A stretch of DNA of 16,699 nt from contig CAMPIG010000054.1 in NCBI GenBank assembly GCA_946886255.1, positions 1 to 16,699 on the forward strand. Direction: 5' to 3'. Origin of the DNA: an uncultured Cellvibrio sp. Its GTDB lineage: Bacteria; Pseudomonadota; Gammaproteobacteria; Pseudomonadales; Cellvibrionaceae. The notes under the pieces were generated by a model. That model made no database searches, was not told the DNA's origin, and worked only from the letters and a program-made list of their open reading frames with translations. Both the position numbers and the translations under genes were made by a program. Below are positions 6,747 to 14,300 of this stretch, one piece after another (positions within the stretch are counted from its first letter, which is position 1; each line of letters starts with the position of its first letter).

Positions 6747-7613
6747 ATGAACAAATCCATCCTTTCTATCGCCCTGGCATTAACCGTAGCTGCTACCAGT
6801 GCGCAGGCCGAGCGACGCAATTTGATCGACCGTGCCGTTATCAATGCCTCTGCCAATGGCAGTATCTCTCGCCAGGTTGAACGTCGCCCTATCGAAACAG
6901 GAGTAGTACGTGAAGTAACCCGTACTAACATGCAAGGCGAAACTGCTACCCGGAACGATACTGTGGTGCGCGATAATGAGGTCGGTGTCGCTACCCGTAC
7001 AGTATCCGGTGTTGCCTTCGATGGCACATCCTACGCCGGCGAACGAGTGATTACTCGTACCGAAGACGGGCTGGACCGTGCGAGTGAATACAGTGATACA
7101 GCGGGCAACAGCCGTTCAGGCAACGCTAGCCTGAGCATCGACAAAGAGGCTGGCACACTCACCAAGCAATTCAATGCGAGTCAGACAAACAGTCAGGGCG
7201 AGACCACCAGCGTATCAGGCGAGAGCATTATCTCCCGGACCGAAGATGGCCTGGTACGCGATATCAGCACCAGTGACTCCAACGGAAACAGCCACTCCGG
7301 CACAGGGTCATTAATCGTCGATAAAGAAGCCGGCACCATCAGCAAAGAGATGACGGCCACCCGCACTGACAGTGAGGGAGAAACCGCAAGCGCTTCCGGT
7401 GAAAGTCTGCTGGCTCGTAGCGATGACGGATATACCCGGACTTCGAGCCAGACGGATGCAAATGGCAACACCCGTAACCGCTCTGTAGATGCCAGTGTGA
7501 ACAAGGGCGAGGGCAGTTTGACCAAGGATGTTAAGGCTTCAGGACCTAACGGTCACGTAAGCACCTCCACCAGTGTTAAGCGTGAACGCTCTGCTGGTAA
7601 CAGCGCGGAGTAA
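6747..7613 (+). CDS. Exported protein with three 60-residue repeats, function unknown
   Basis: I do not recognise this 288-residue protein. It has a Sec signal peptide with probable cleavage after AQA at residue 21, so it is periplasmic or surface exposed. Residues 99-158, 159-218 and 219-278 are three consecutive repeats of exactly 60 residues. Their shared features are a (S/T)R-(T/S)-(E/D)DG start, a (D/S)xxGN motif, D/N-K-(E/G)-xG-(T/S) in the centre and a Gly/Ser/Thr-rich end. Repeats 1 and 2 are close; repeat 3 is diverged. A looser related segment may occupy residues 50-98. Composition is rich in Ser, Thr, Asn, Asp, Glu and Arg with no Cys, which suggests a beta-rich or extended filament-like fold. 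The start is supported by AGGAGA 7 nt upstream. A strong hairpin follows the stop codon, so it is probably transcribed alone. Confidence 0.85.
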   Translation: MNKSILSIALALTVAATSAQAERRNLIDRAVINASANGSISRQVERRPIETGVVREVTRTNMQGETATRNDTVVRDNEVGVATRTVSGVAFDGTSYAGERVITRTEDGLDRASEYSDTAGNSRSGNASLSIDKEAGTLTKQFNASQTNSQGETTSVSGESIISRTEDGLVRDISTSDSNGNSHSGTGSLIVDKEAGTISKEMTATRTDSEGETASASGESLLARSDDGYTRTSSQTDANGNTRNRSVDASVNKGEGSLTKDVKASGPNGHVSTSTSVKRERSAGNSAE

Positions 7614-7619
7614 AAGAGC

Positions 7620-7658
7620 CGGGCAAGGCAGACTTCATCTGCCTTGCCCGATTGATTT
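7620..7658 (+). terminator. Hairpin terminator after the repeat protein
   Basis: A perfect 13-bp stem (7620-7632 with 7638-7650, 5-nt loop) begins 6 nt after the stop codon. The tail is only moderately T-rich (ATTGATTT), so termination may be incomplete. The sigma-factor operon follows. Confidence 0.7.
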
Positions 7659-7741
7659 GGGAATCTCAGCGGCGCCATTAGCAAATAGCCACTAAAATGT
7701 TGATCAACAGTGATAACCCATTTCAGACTTACGGGAACAAG

Positions 7742-8356
7742 ATGCCTGCCAGAATTACACCCATCAATGCAGCACCCGCTCAACCGAAAGGACAGCCGCA
7801 GACCATGGATGGCTTTCTTGCTCAGGTGGAGCGGCGCGCGTATCGCACTGCATTGATGACAACCCGACGCGGCGCCGACGCGCTGGATATTGTGCAGGAT
7901 GCGATGTTACAACTGGTGCAGTATTACCGCACCCGTCCGCAGGAAGAGTGGCCTCTGTTGTTTCAACGGATCCTGAATAACCGGCTGATGGATTGGCACC
8001 GTCAACAAACACGGCAGCGTAAATGGTTTTGGCAGTCAGCGCCTGTGAATGATGAAGAGGCAGATGATCCTCTACTGGCCGTTGTTGATGAAAAGGAAAT
8101 TAACCCGGCGGATTTATTGGCTCGGGCACGGGATGTGGAGCGGGTAATTAATTTGTTGGAAGCCTTGCCCCTGCGGCAGAGACAAGCGTTTACACTGCGC
8201 GCATGGGAAGGGTTTGATGTAGCTGCGACGGCACAGGCAATGGAATGCAGTGAAGGCAGTGTGAAGACCCATTATTTTCGAGCGCTGCAGAGCCTGCGCG
8301 CGGCATTGAGTGACGATGAACCACAGCAGGACAATCCTGGCGGAGACAACCCATGA
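7742..8356 (+). CDS. ECF-type RNA polymerase sigma factor
   Basis: This cytosolic sigma-70 family factor (204 residues from this start) has region 2 near residues 22-90 (ERRAYRTALMTTRRGADALD, IVQDAMLQLV, WHRQQTRQRKWFW) and region 4 near residues 135-187 (LEALPLRQRQAFTLRAWEGF, ECSEGSVKTHYFRALQSLRA). There is no C-terminal SnoaL or TPR extension. In Pseudomonas a very similar sigma factor gene sits next to DUF3619 and DUF3106 genes, as it does here. The start is uncertain: ATG at 7697 (15 residues longer) or 7805 (shorter) are in frame and none has a strong ribosome binding site. Region 2 begins just after 7805, so all choices keep the domains. The stop overlaps the next ATG by 4 nt. I infer control by the downstream membrane protein. 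I found no convincing autoregulated promoter. Confidence 0.9.
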   Translation: MPARITPINAAPAQPKGQPQTMDGFLAQVERRAYRTALMTTRRGADALDIVQDAMLQLVQYYRTRPQEEWPLLFQRILNNRLMDWHRQQTRQRKWFWQSAPVNDEEADDPLLAVVDEKEINPADLLARARDVERVINLLEALPLRQRQAFTLRAWEGFDVAATAQAMECSEGSVKTHYFRALQSLRAALSDDEPQQDNPGGDNP

Positions 8357-8712
8357 CCAAAGATCTTCATCAACCCACCGGGAGCGAGCGCGATGAGCAG
8401 CTCAGCCGTCAGCTAGCTGACTCGCTGGAGCGCAGTCTTGACGATATTGACGAGCACACTCTGGCGCAACTTGCGCGGGCGCGGCGCACGGCGGTCAATC
8501 ATCGCTCTTATAAGCGGGAATGGATGGGTGGTCTGGCGGTGGCGGCGAGTGTGGCGGCGTTGGTTGTGGTGCCCATGGTCGGACAATTTGACCAGGTAAA
8601 CATCTCGCCGGATGCCACGGATCTCAACATGAGTTACCTGCAGGAAGATCCACAAATGCTGCTCGATATGGAAATGTTGCTAGCCATCGGGGAGAGCGAC
8701 TTTGAAAGTTAA
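8353..8712 (+). CDS. DUF3619-like single-pass membrane protein, candidate anti-sigma factor
   Basis: This 119-residue protein has a charged N-terminal half containing LSRQLADSLERSLDDIDEHT and LAQLARARRTAV, which resembles the DUF3619 pattern. One membrane segment follows (about residues 56-77, WMGGLAVAASVAALVVVPMV), then a roughly 42-residue C-terminal tail ending in a PQMLLDMEMLLAIGESDFES region. By the positive-inside rule (RRTAVNHRSYKRE before the segment) the N-terminal half faces the cytoplasm and the tail the periplasm. It starts within the sigma-factor stop codon (ATGA overlap) with GGAG 7 nt upstream, so the two are translationally coupled. This geometry suits a small membrane anti-sigma such as CnrY, though there is no zinc-binding HxxxCxxC anti-sigma motif. 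Function is inferred from context. Confidence 0.82.
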   Translation: MTKDLHQPTGSERDEQLSRQLADSLERSLDDIDEHTLAQLARARRTAVNHRSYKREWMGGLAVAASVAALVVVPMVGQFDQVNISPDATDLNMSYLQEDPQMLLDMEMLLAIGESDFES

Positions 8713-8950
8713 TTACCTGCACATCGGCATCTATTTGTGTCTGAGTGGTTCACTGGTGTACGCAGAGGATGTTCAGGCACCGTCGGCAGAGTTCTGGCAG
8801 TACATGCTGGAGTTCAGTGACGAAAACGGCGAAGTCATTGACCCTATGGAGTTTGCCCAATTGCAACATTTATCGGACAACGCTGAAGCAAATCGAGCCC
8901 AGCAATCTTCAACCCGTAATCCGCATTCATCAGTTGCTGCGGAGGAATGA
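8702..8950 (+). CDS. Small exported protein with TTG start, function unknown
   Basis: I do not recognise this 82-residue protein. It has an N-terminal signal peptide (KVNYLHIGIYLCLSGSLVYA, cleavage likely before EDVQAP), leaving a mature chain of about 60 acidic, Gln/Asn-rich residues with WQYMLEFSDENGEVIDPMEF. The cysteine lies inside the signal peptide and is not a clear lipobox. The start is an unusual TTG at 8702: GGGGAG at 8689-8694 is 7 nt upstream and no in-frame ATG precedes the signal peptide. It overlaps the DUF3619-like gene by 11 nt and its end overlaps the region carrying the ribosome binding site of the DUF3106 gene. It therefore belongs to the sigma-factor operon. A periplasmic partner in signalling is possible but unproven. 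Confidence 0.7.
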   Translation: MKVNYLHIGIYLCLSGSLVYAEDVQAPSAEFWQYMLEFSDENGEVIDPMEFAQLQHLSDNAEANRAQQSSTRNPHSSVAAEE

Positions 8951-8955
8951 ACATC

Positions 8956-9459
8956 ATGAAAATTATTACGTTAATCATCATTTTAGTTGCCGGCATTAGC
9001 GGTGCATGGGCTGCTGAGGATACTGACTGGCAAAACCTGAGTGCTGAACAGCAACAGGTGTTGCAGGCGATGAAGTCAACCTGGGGGTCACTCACGGTTG
9101 AACAACGCCAGCAATTGCTGGTGCGCGCTGAGAAATTCCAAACCATGTCGCCGGAGCAACGCAAAAATCTGGTGAGCCGCTTTCAGCGTTGGCAACAATT
9201 GTCGGATGAAGAAAAAGCGACATTGCGTGAACGCTATGAAACATTCAAGGATCTTTCACCGGAACAACAGGATGATTTGCGTAAACGCTTTCAGTGGTTT
9301 CAATCCTTGCCGGTGGAACAACAAGACGCGTTGCGTAATCGTTGGCAATCCTTAACCCAGGAGCAGCGCGATCAATTGCGTGAGCGTTTTCGCGATCTCA
9401 ATCGCGAGCAACGCCAATTGACGCGCGAACGCTTACTGAACCTGCCGCGCCTGCGGTAA
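8956..9459 (+). CDS. Exported DUF3106 helical repeat protein
   Basis: This 167-residue periplasmic protein has a signal peptide (MKIITLIIILVAGISGAWAA) followed almost entirely by a tandem helical repeat of the form L-S/T-x-E-Q-x-x-x-L-x-x-R, typical of DUF3106. There are five units of 18 residues, starting at LSAEQQQ, LTVEQRQ, MSPEQRK, LSDEEKA and LSPEQQD, then three of about 15 residues starting at LPVEQQD, LTQEQRD and LNREQRQ. The motif recalls the LTxxQ signature of Spy/CpxP/CnrX-type periplasmic proteins, but homology is not shown. I chose the ATG at 8956 because GGAGGA (8941-8946) abuts the alternative ATG at 8947 with no spacing. It is the last gene of the overlapping sigma-factor run, which suggests a stress- or metal-sensing periplasmic component. 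Confidence 0.85.
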   Translation: MKIITLIIILVAGISGAWAAEDTDWQNLSAEQQQVLQAMKSTWGSLTVEQRQQLLVRAEKFQTMSPEQRKNLVSRFQRWQQLSDEEKATLRERYETFKDLSPEQQDDLRKRFQWFQSLPVEQQDALRNRWQSLTQEQRDQLRERFRDLNREQRQLTRERLLNLPRLR

Positions 9460-9553
9460 TAACCCACCAACTTGTTTAACTGGGAGCGGATCTTCGCTTC
9501 CTATAGCCCACGTTTGCTTTAAATTTGAGTAACTGACCAGAGGAGTTTTAAAA

Positions 9554-10486
9554 ATGAACAACAACTATGCTGCCTGGAAATATTTTTTGACCTTGGGATT
9601 GGCCTGCGCGAGTACGCCAACACTGGCACAAACTGATAATCCTGTGCACTGGGGTATGGATCTGCGTGCACAGCGCGAACATCAGAGTTTCGACAACAGC
9701 GACGCCGACCTAAACACCATCAGCTTGCAACCTTACATGCAGGCTGGCAAATGGGATATTAGCTTGAGCGTGCCTTGGCAAAGTATTAAAGGTGAATATT
9801 TTGTTAACGGTTTTCAACCGACGCCTTCGCGTATTTGTCAGCGCTTGGGGTCACTGACTGATTTGCAGCGGCAATTGCTGGTAAATCGCGGCCAGGTGAC
9901 CGATGACCAAAGAGATTATTGTGAAGAGCAGGCGACGGAGCCGGAAACCATTAGTGATTCGGTGTCAGGCGTGGGGGATGTTTCGTTATTTGCCCGTCGT
10001 TCGGCGCAACTGGATAGCGCGGGAACCTGGTTGGGCAGCATTGGCCTGGGTTACAAATGGGACAATGGGGATGAGGACAAGGGTATCGGCAGTGGCACAC
10101 GCGATACCACACTTGACTTGAGCCTGAGCGGTTTAAGCGGTAACTGGATAGGGTATCTCTCCGCAGGTTATGTGTGGATTTCCGGCGGCGTGGCTTATTC
10201 GGAACCCGGCGAGGAAGAGGGTGAAGTGATCAACTACGGCTATGATAATTATGCCTACGCCACCGTTGATGGAGGTTACAAATTTGCGCCTTGGTTAACC
10301 TTGGGGGCTAGCGCTAATACGCAACAAGCTTATATTCCTGGTGGAGAGGATGTGGAGTGGCTGACCGCTTACGCCAACATCCGTCTGTTCGAAAAGTTTC
10401 GTCTGCGTGCATATGTAAATGACTATCTCGACATTGCCGGTTATCCCGAACAGGAATTCGGTGCGAGTTTAACTTATTCGTTTTAA
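9554..10486 (+). CDS. Predicted outer-membrane beta-barrel protein
   Basis: This 310-residue protein has a signal peptide (cleavage likely after TLAQ near residue 26) and alternating polar/aromatic beta strands such as WDISLSVPW, GTWLGSIGLGYKW, NWIGYLSAGYVWISGG, YAYATVDGGYKF and FRLRAYVNDYL. It ends in SLTYSF, a C-terminal phenylalanine of the kind read by the BAM machinery. A long insert near residues 85-135 holds two cysteines (RICQRL and DYCEEQ) that could form a disulfide in an extracellular loop. Acidic GEEEGE and GNWIG loops are present. Function is unknown; channel or transporter-like barrel is the best general guess. AGAGGAG lies about 9 nt upstream of the ATG. It follows the sigma-factor operon by 94 nt without a strong terminator, so it may be a target or a member of the regulon. 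Confidence 0.8.
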   Translation: MNNNYAAWKYFLTLGLACASTPTLAQTDNPVHWGMDLRAQREHQSFDNSDADLNTISLQPYMQAGKWDISLSVPWQSIKGEYFVNGFQPTPSRICQRLGSLTDLQRQLLVNRGQVTDDQRDYCEEQATEPETISDSVSGVGDVSLFARRSAQLDSAGTWLGSIGLGYKWDNGDEDKGIGSGTRDTTLDLSLSGLSGNWIGYLSAGYVWISGGVAYSEPGEEEGEVINYGYDNYAYATVDGGYKFAPWLTLGASANTQQAYIPGGEDVEWLTAYANIRLFEKFRLRAYVNDYLDIAGYPEQEFGASLTYSF

Positions 10487-10499
10487 GATAGTTTTGTGG

Positions 10500-10624
10500 T
10501 GTCGGATTACGCGGCAGGGCCGCTAATCCGACCTACGTCGGCGTTTTCGTTATTGCTGCGTGCGGTCTGGTCGGTCTTGCTTCCTTTGTAGATCGAATTA
10601 GCGGCCCTGCCGCGTAATCCGACA
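10500..10624. repeat. REP pair, GTAG-headed, inverted, long-stem variant
   Basis: Two 37-nt palindromes face each other: 10500-10536 on the minus strand and 10588-10624 on the plus strand, with 51 nt between. They share the GTAG head, GTCGGATTA and TAATCCGAC with the pair at 5045-5127, but the inner stem is extended to GCGGC/GCCGC. The plus-strand copy has two substitutions in one arm (ATCGAATTA). It lies 13 nt after the stop of the beta-barrel gene. Confidence 0.88.
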
Positions 10625-10818
10625 CCCCTGTCCTTCAACACCCTTACTTCAATCAGAAGACTCCCGCGCCACTCCAGCAAGTCACCATTCCTCCTCAGAA
10701 ATTTTCCTGTCGATTGTCGAATTCACGATCTACCATTCGACTACATTATGAGATTTATCATTGCGTGCCTGAAGCACGTTAACATTCGTTCCATACTCAC
10801 ATGAAAGAGGACAACACA
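10625..10818 (+). other. Intergenic leader of the YCII gene
   Basis: These 194 nt between the REP pair and the YCII start carry no gene that I can support. An ATG at 10801 precedes the chosen start, but its codons overlap the ribosome binding site AAAGAGGA. No confident promoter was identified. Confidence 0.4.
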
Positions 10819-11253
10819 ATGAAAGTCATGGTAATCGTAAAAGCAACGCCCAGCTCCGAAGCCGGCATTATGCCTAGCACCGAATTATTGGAAGCCATGG
10901 GGAAGTACAATGAAGAACTGGTAAACGCCGGTATCATGTTGTCAGGGGATGGTTTACAGCCCAGTTCAAAAGCTGCCCGCGTGCACTTTTCCGGTAACAA
11001 CCGCATGGTAACGGATGGTCCCTTTGCTGAAACCAAAGAGTTAATTGCCGGTTTCTGGATGTGGCAAGTGAAATCCATGGAAGAAGCAATCGAGTGGGTG
11101 AAGCGCTGCCCGAACCCGATGCTGGAAGATTCTGATATTGATATTCGTCCGGTGTATGAACTGGAAGATTTCGGTGAGGTCGTCACCCCGGAAATTGCTG
11201 AGCAGGAAAAAAAGCTACGCGAAAAACTCGAAAAGCAATCACAAGCCTATTAG
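10819..11253 (+). CDS. YCII/DGPF-domain protein
   Basis: This 144-residue cytosolic protein has the YCII-related (DGPF) fold. An N-terminal beta strand MKVMVIVKA is followed by LLEAMGKYNEELVNAGIMLSGDGL, then the signature VTDGPFAETKELIAGFW and the helix SMEEAIEWVKRCP. The C-terminal EIAEQEKKLREKLEKQSQAY is a charged helix. The molecular function of DGPF proteins is mostly unknown; many are encoded near ECF sigma factors of the ECF42 group. The sigma factor in this window is not adjacent and lacks the extended C-terminus of that group. The start was set at 10819, not 10801, because AAAGAGGA (10804-10811) gives 7-nt spacing. A REP element and a terminator follow the stop codon. Confidence 0.88.
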   Translation: MKVMVIVKATPSSEAGIMPSTELLEAMGKYNEELVNAGIMLSGDGLQPSSKAARVHFSGNNRMVTDGPFAETKELIAGFWMWQVKSMEEAIEWVKRCPNPMLEDSDIDIRPVYELEDFGEVVTPEIAEQEKKLREKLEKQSQAY

Positions 11254-11258
11254 TAACC

Positions 11259-11289
11259 GTAGGTCGGATTAGCGCAGCGTAATCCGACA
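11259..11289 (+). repeat. Single GTAG-headed REP
   Basis: This is a 31-nt palindrome identical to the plus-strand REP at 5097-5127, starting 5 nt after the YCII stop codon. It is the only unpaired copy in the window. Confidence 0.88.
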
Positions 11290-11299
11290 CTGCCCTGGC

Positions 11300-11343
11300 A
11301 AATAAAGTCGGATTGACCCCACACAACCCGACTTTATTTTTTT
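11300..11343 (+). terminator. Rho-independent terminator between convergent genes
   Basis: A perfect 12-bp stem (11300-11311 with 11328-11339) has a 16-nt loop and a T-run at 11337-11343. It terminates the YCII transcript. On the minus strand the T tract is weaker, but it may also serve the helicase gene ending at 11368. Confidence 0.88.
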
Positions 11344-11367
11344 CAGCAATACATTCACCAATAACAA

Positions 11368-14300
11368 CTACCAAAACACCTCAACCCAACGGTTATCCTT
11401 CAAACACAGAAAATACAACGCCGTCTTCGTTTCGCGTCCATCCATCAAACCAAACCATTCCCGATAGCGCGCCAACTGTTCCCGGTAATTCCCGATTTCC
11501 TGTGCAACAAATTCCGCTTCGCTCTGATGTTGCATAGGTTCACTGCTTTTGTAATCCACAATCCAGCGCACACCCTCGGCAATAAATGTGCGGTCGATGA
11601 TGGACTCCCGCAAGCGGTCACTGTGCTGGTAAAGCGCCAACTCACACGCGCTGTGCTCATGGGAATTATCCAACAACCATCGGCCGCGTGAATCATTCAA
11701 TGTTTGCATCAGCGCCTGTTTTATTCGGTCAATAGCCTGGGTTAACTCGGCCCCCTGCCAACCGGATTGGCGTAATTGAATCTGCCAAAAAGGCGTTCGG
11801 CTTTTTAAATAGACACTGATATTTTCCCCGGCTAACTCATGCACCTGGTTATTCTCGGTGATGACTTGCATGGCACGATGAATCAGCGTGCCGGTGTGAC
11901 GCGCCAAGCGATTGCTGCGCGTTTCCGACTCCGGTAAGTTCTCTTCATCATCGTATTCGTGGCCGCGATACTGCTTGAGCAAACCAACCTCCGCTAACGC
12001 GGGCAGCTGCCAGTCCGGTGTCAAGCGCAGGATATATTGCAGCCCCGGTTGTTCAATATTCAGTGTTAATTGCTGGGCAGGCGCCATCGGTTTTGCGGAG
12101 AATACGTGTGCATCTTCTTTTACCTCCGCCCAAATACTGGATAGCAACGAATTTTTATTGGGTGCGGCAAGGGCGTCATCTTTTTGTTTTACACACGCAA
12201 GCAAATGCAAACGTTTGATGGCGCGCGTACAACCCACATAGAGTAAACGTGTAGCTTCGTAATGTTGCTGCTTCTCTTTTTCGGCACGCATAAAACGATA
12301 AATAGCACTGTGATCCTCGCCGGTAGCGGCGAGCGGACCGAGCAATAACTGGTTTTCACCCTGGGTATCCAGGCGTTCCTGCCACATCAGCAATTCGTTA
12401 TCGTCGCGACGCGGTAAACGATCAAGTCCTGGAATAATGACCGTATCAAACTCCAACCCTTTGGATTTATGAATCGTCATCACTTGCAAACGCGGATCGG
12501 CATCGGCGCGCGGTTTGGCAAACAGTTTTTGTACGGCCGTATCAAACCCTTGCCAATCGCGGATACCACCGCCTTCGTCATAGCGTTCGAGCAACGCAAA
12601 ATAACTGGCTGCGTTATCGCTGTCGTTGCTGTCCAGTAAAACGGCCGGTCCGCCCAACGCCAACCACACGCCTTCGATCCACTGGCGCAAGGGTTTGCGG
12701 CGGCGCTGGCGCAAGGCGGGTTGTAACCTTGCCATCAACCGTGCGATTAATTTTTTTCCGTCAGCACTTAAGGCATCGATATGGATATGGTGCTGCAATT
12801 GTTGCCAGATCACGGGATAGCCATTTTCTTTCACGCGCGGACTACGCTCACCTACATCAACATTGACGAGTGTATGAAGGTCATGTAAATCCAGACCGCA
12901 CCAGGGCGCGCGAAGAATAGCGAGCCAGGCGATGCGATCCTGGGGATTCAACAATGCGCGAGTCAGCGACATTAAATCCACAATTGCCATGCGACTGGCG
13001 AGGCTGTCAATGTCGGTGGCTTGCCAACGTAAGCCTGCTGCAGTTAATGCCGGTAATATCTGTGCGAGATGTGAACGCGTGCGAACCAGGATCGCTACTG
13101 TGCCCTCGGGATCTTCAGCACGCGCTTGTTGTACGAGTCGCACTACCTGATCCGCTTCATTGTGTTGTGCCGTTTGTTTGCCCGGATAATTATCGTCATC
13201 ACCGTTTTCGTCAAAGGTTTTCTCGCCCTTCGCGTTGTTGGCGTCGTTAACGTAAGCGCATGCAAAAAAACTCACCGCAGGGTCAGGTAAGTCCTGATTA
13301 AAGGCGATAGACGGCGAATATTTTACCGCGCCGCGACTGATATCATCCTGCGGTGGAAATGCACAATGAAAGGTATGATTTACCCACTTCACAATCCCCG
13401 CCTGCGACCGAAAATTAACGCGCAAGTCCAGGGGTTGCAAATCAACACTGCCTATTCCGCGTTGACGTGCATCGAGAAACAAACCGACGTTGGCATTGCG
13501 AAAACCGTAACAGGATTGCATACCGTCGCCCACGATAAACAGTGTGCGTCCGTCACCGCGTTGCCAACCGGCGGTGAGCTTTTCCAGCAGGCGCAATTGT
13601 GGGCTGGCGGTATCCTGGAATTCATCTACCAAAATGTGACGAATGCGGTAATCCAATTGGAGGGCAATATCGGTGGGTGCATCTTCATCACCCAGCGCCA
13701 GCAAAGCGGCTTGCGAAATAGCGCTGTAATCCGTTGCGCCGAGTTGTTTAAACACGAGTGTTAATTGTGCGACTAACAAGGGCAACAATCGCGTCAGGCT
13801 ATCGAGCAACTGCCATTGTTGGTCTTCATAAGTCGATGTTGGCAAGCCGCGAATGCCATGGAGCAGTGCAGCGCATTCCGGTTGGGTTTCCTGCAATGTA
13901 CCGATCAACTTTGCAAAACGCTCTTTTAACAGCGCGTTTTCCTTGCCAGCGGGAAAGCCTTCGTTTTTTGTCAGGCGTGCGCGAAAAGTGCCGGTGTTGG
14001 TCAACAATAAATCGGTAAAAGCAACCCATTGTTCAATGTTGTTTGGTTCACATAACGGTAAACCGGTAGCGCCCAGCAGTTCACGTATGCGATGTTTCTG
14101 CGGCGCTTCCTGCTCAAGATTTTTTGCAGCCTGGTCCGCGATAGCGCATAAGTCGCTGGCGTGCAACTGCAAACAGGCTTGCACCTGTTGCAAGTGTTCG
14201 ACAATCACCTGGTGCAAGGTTTGCTCAAGATAATCCCGTGCATGTTGCTGGCGCGCTTGCAACAACACCTCCAACCACTGTTCGCGTTTTGCGAGCAGTG

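Noticed and set aside
9482..9501. Hairpin after the DUF3106 gene as a terminator
   Set aside because: The stem is 7 bp with a G-U pair and there is no T-run after it.
10801..10821. ATG at 10801 as start of the YCII protein
   Set aside because: Its codons include the AAAGAGGA ribosome binding site, and the conserved fold begins at MKVMVIVKA from 10819.
7742..11253. ECF42-type pairing of the sigma factor with the DGPF protein
   Set aside because: The genes are over 2 kb apart with other operons and a REP pair between, and the sigma factor lacks the long C-terminal extension of that group.
5045..11289. REP palindromes as a CRISPR array
   Set aside because: Copies are few, inverted relative to each other, spaced kilobases apart apart from pairs, and have no cas genes nearby.
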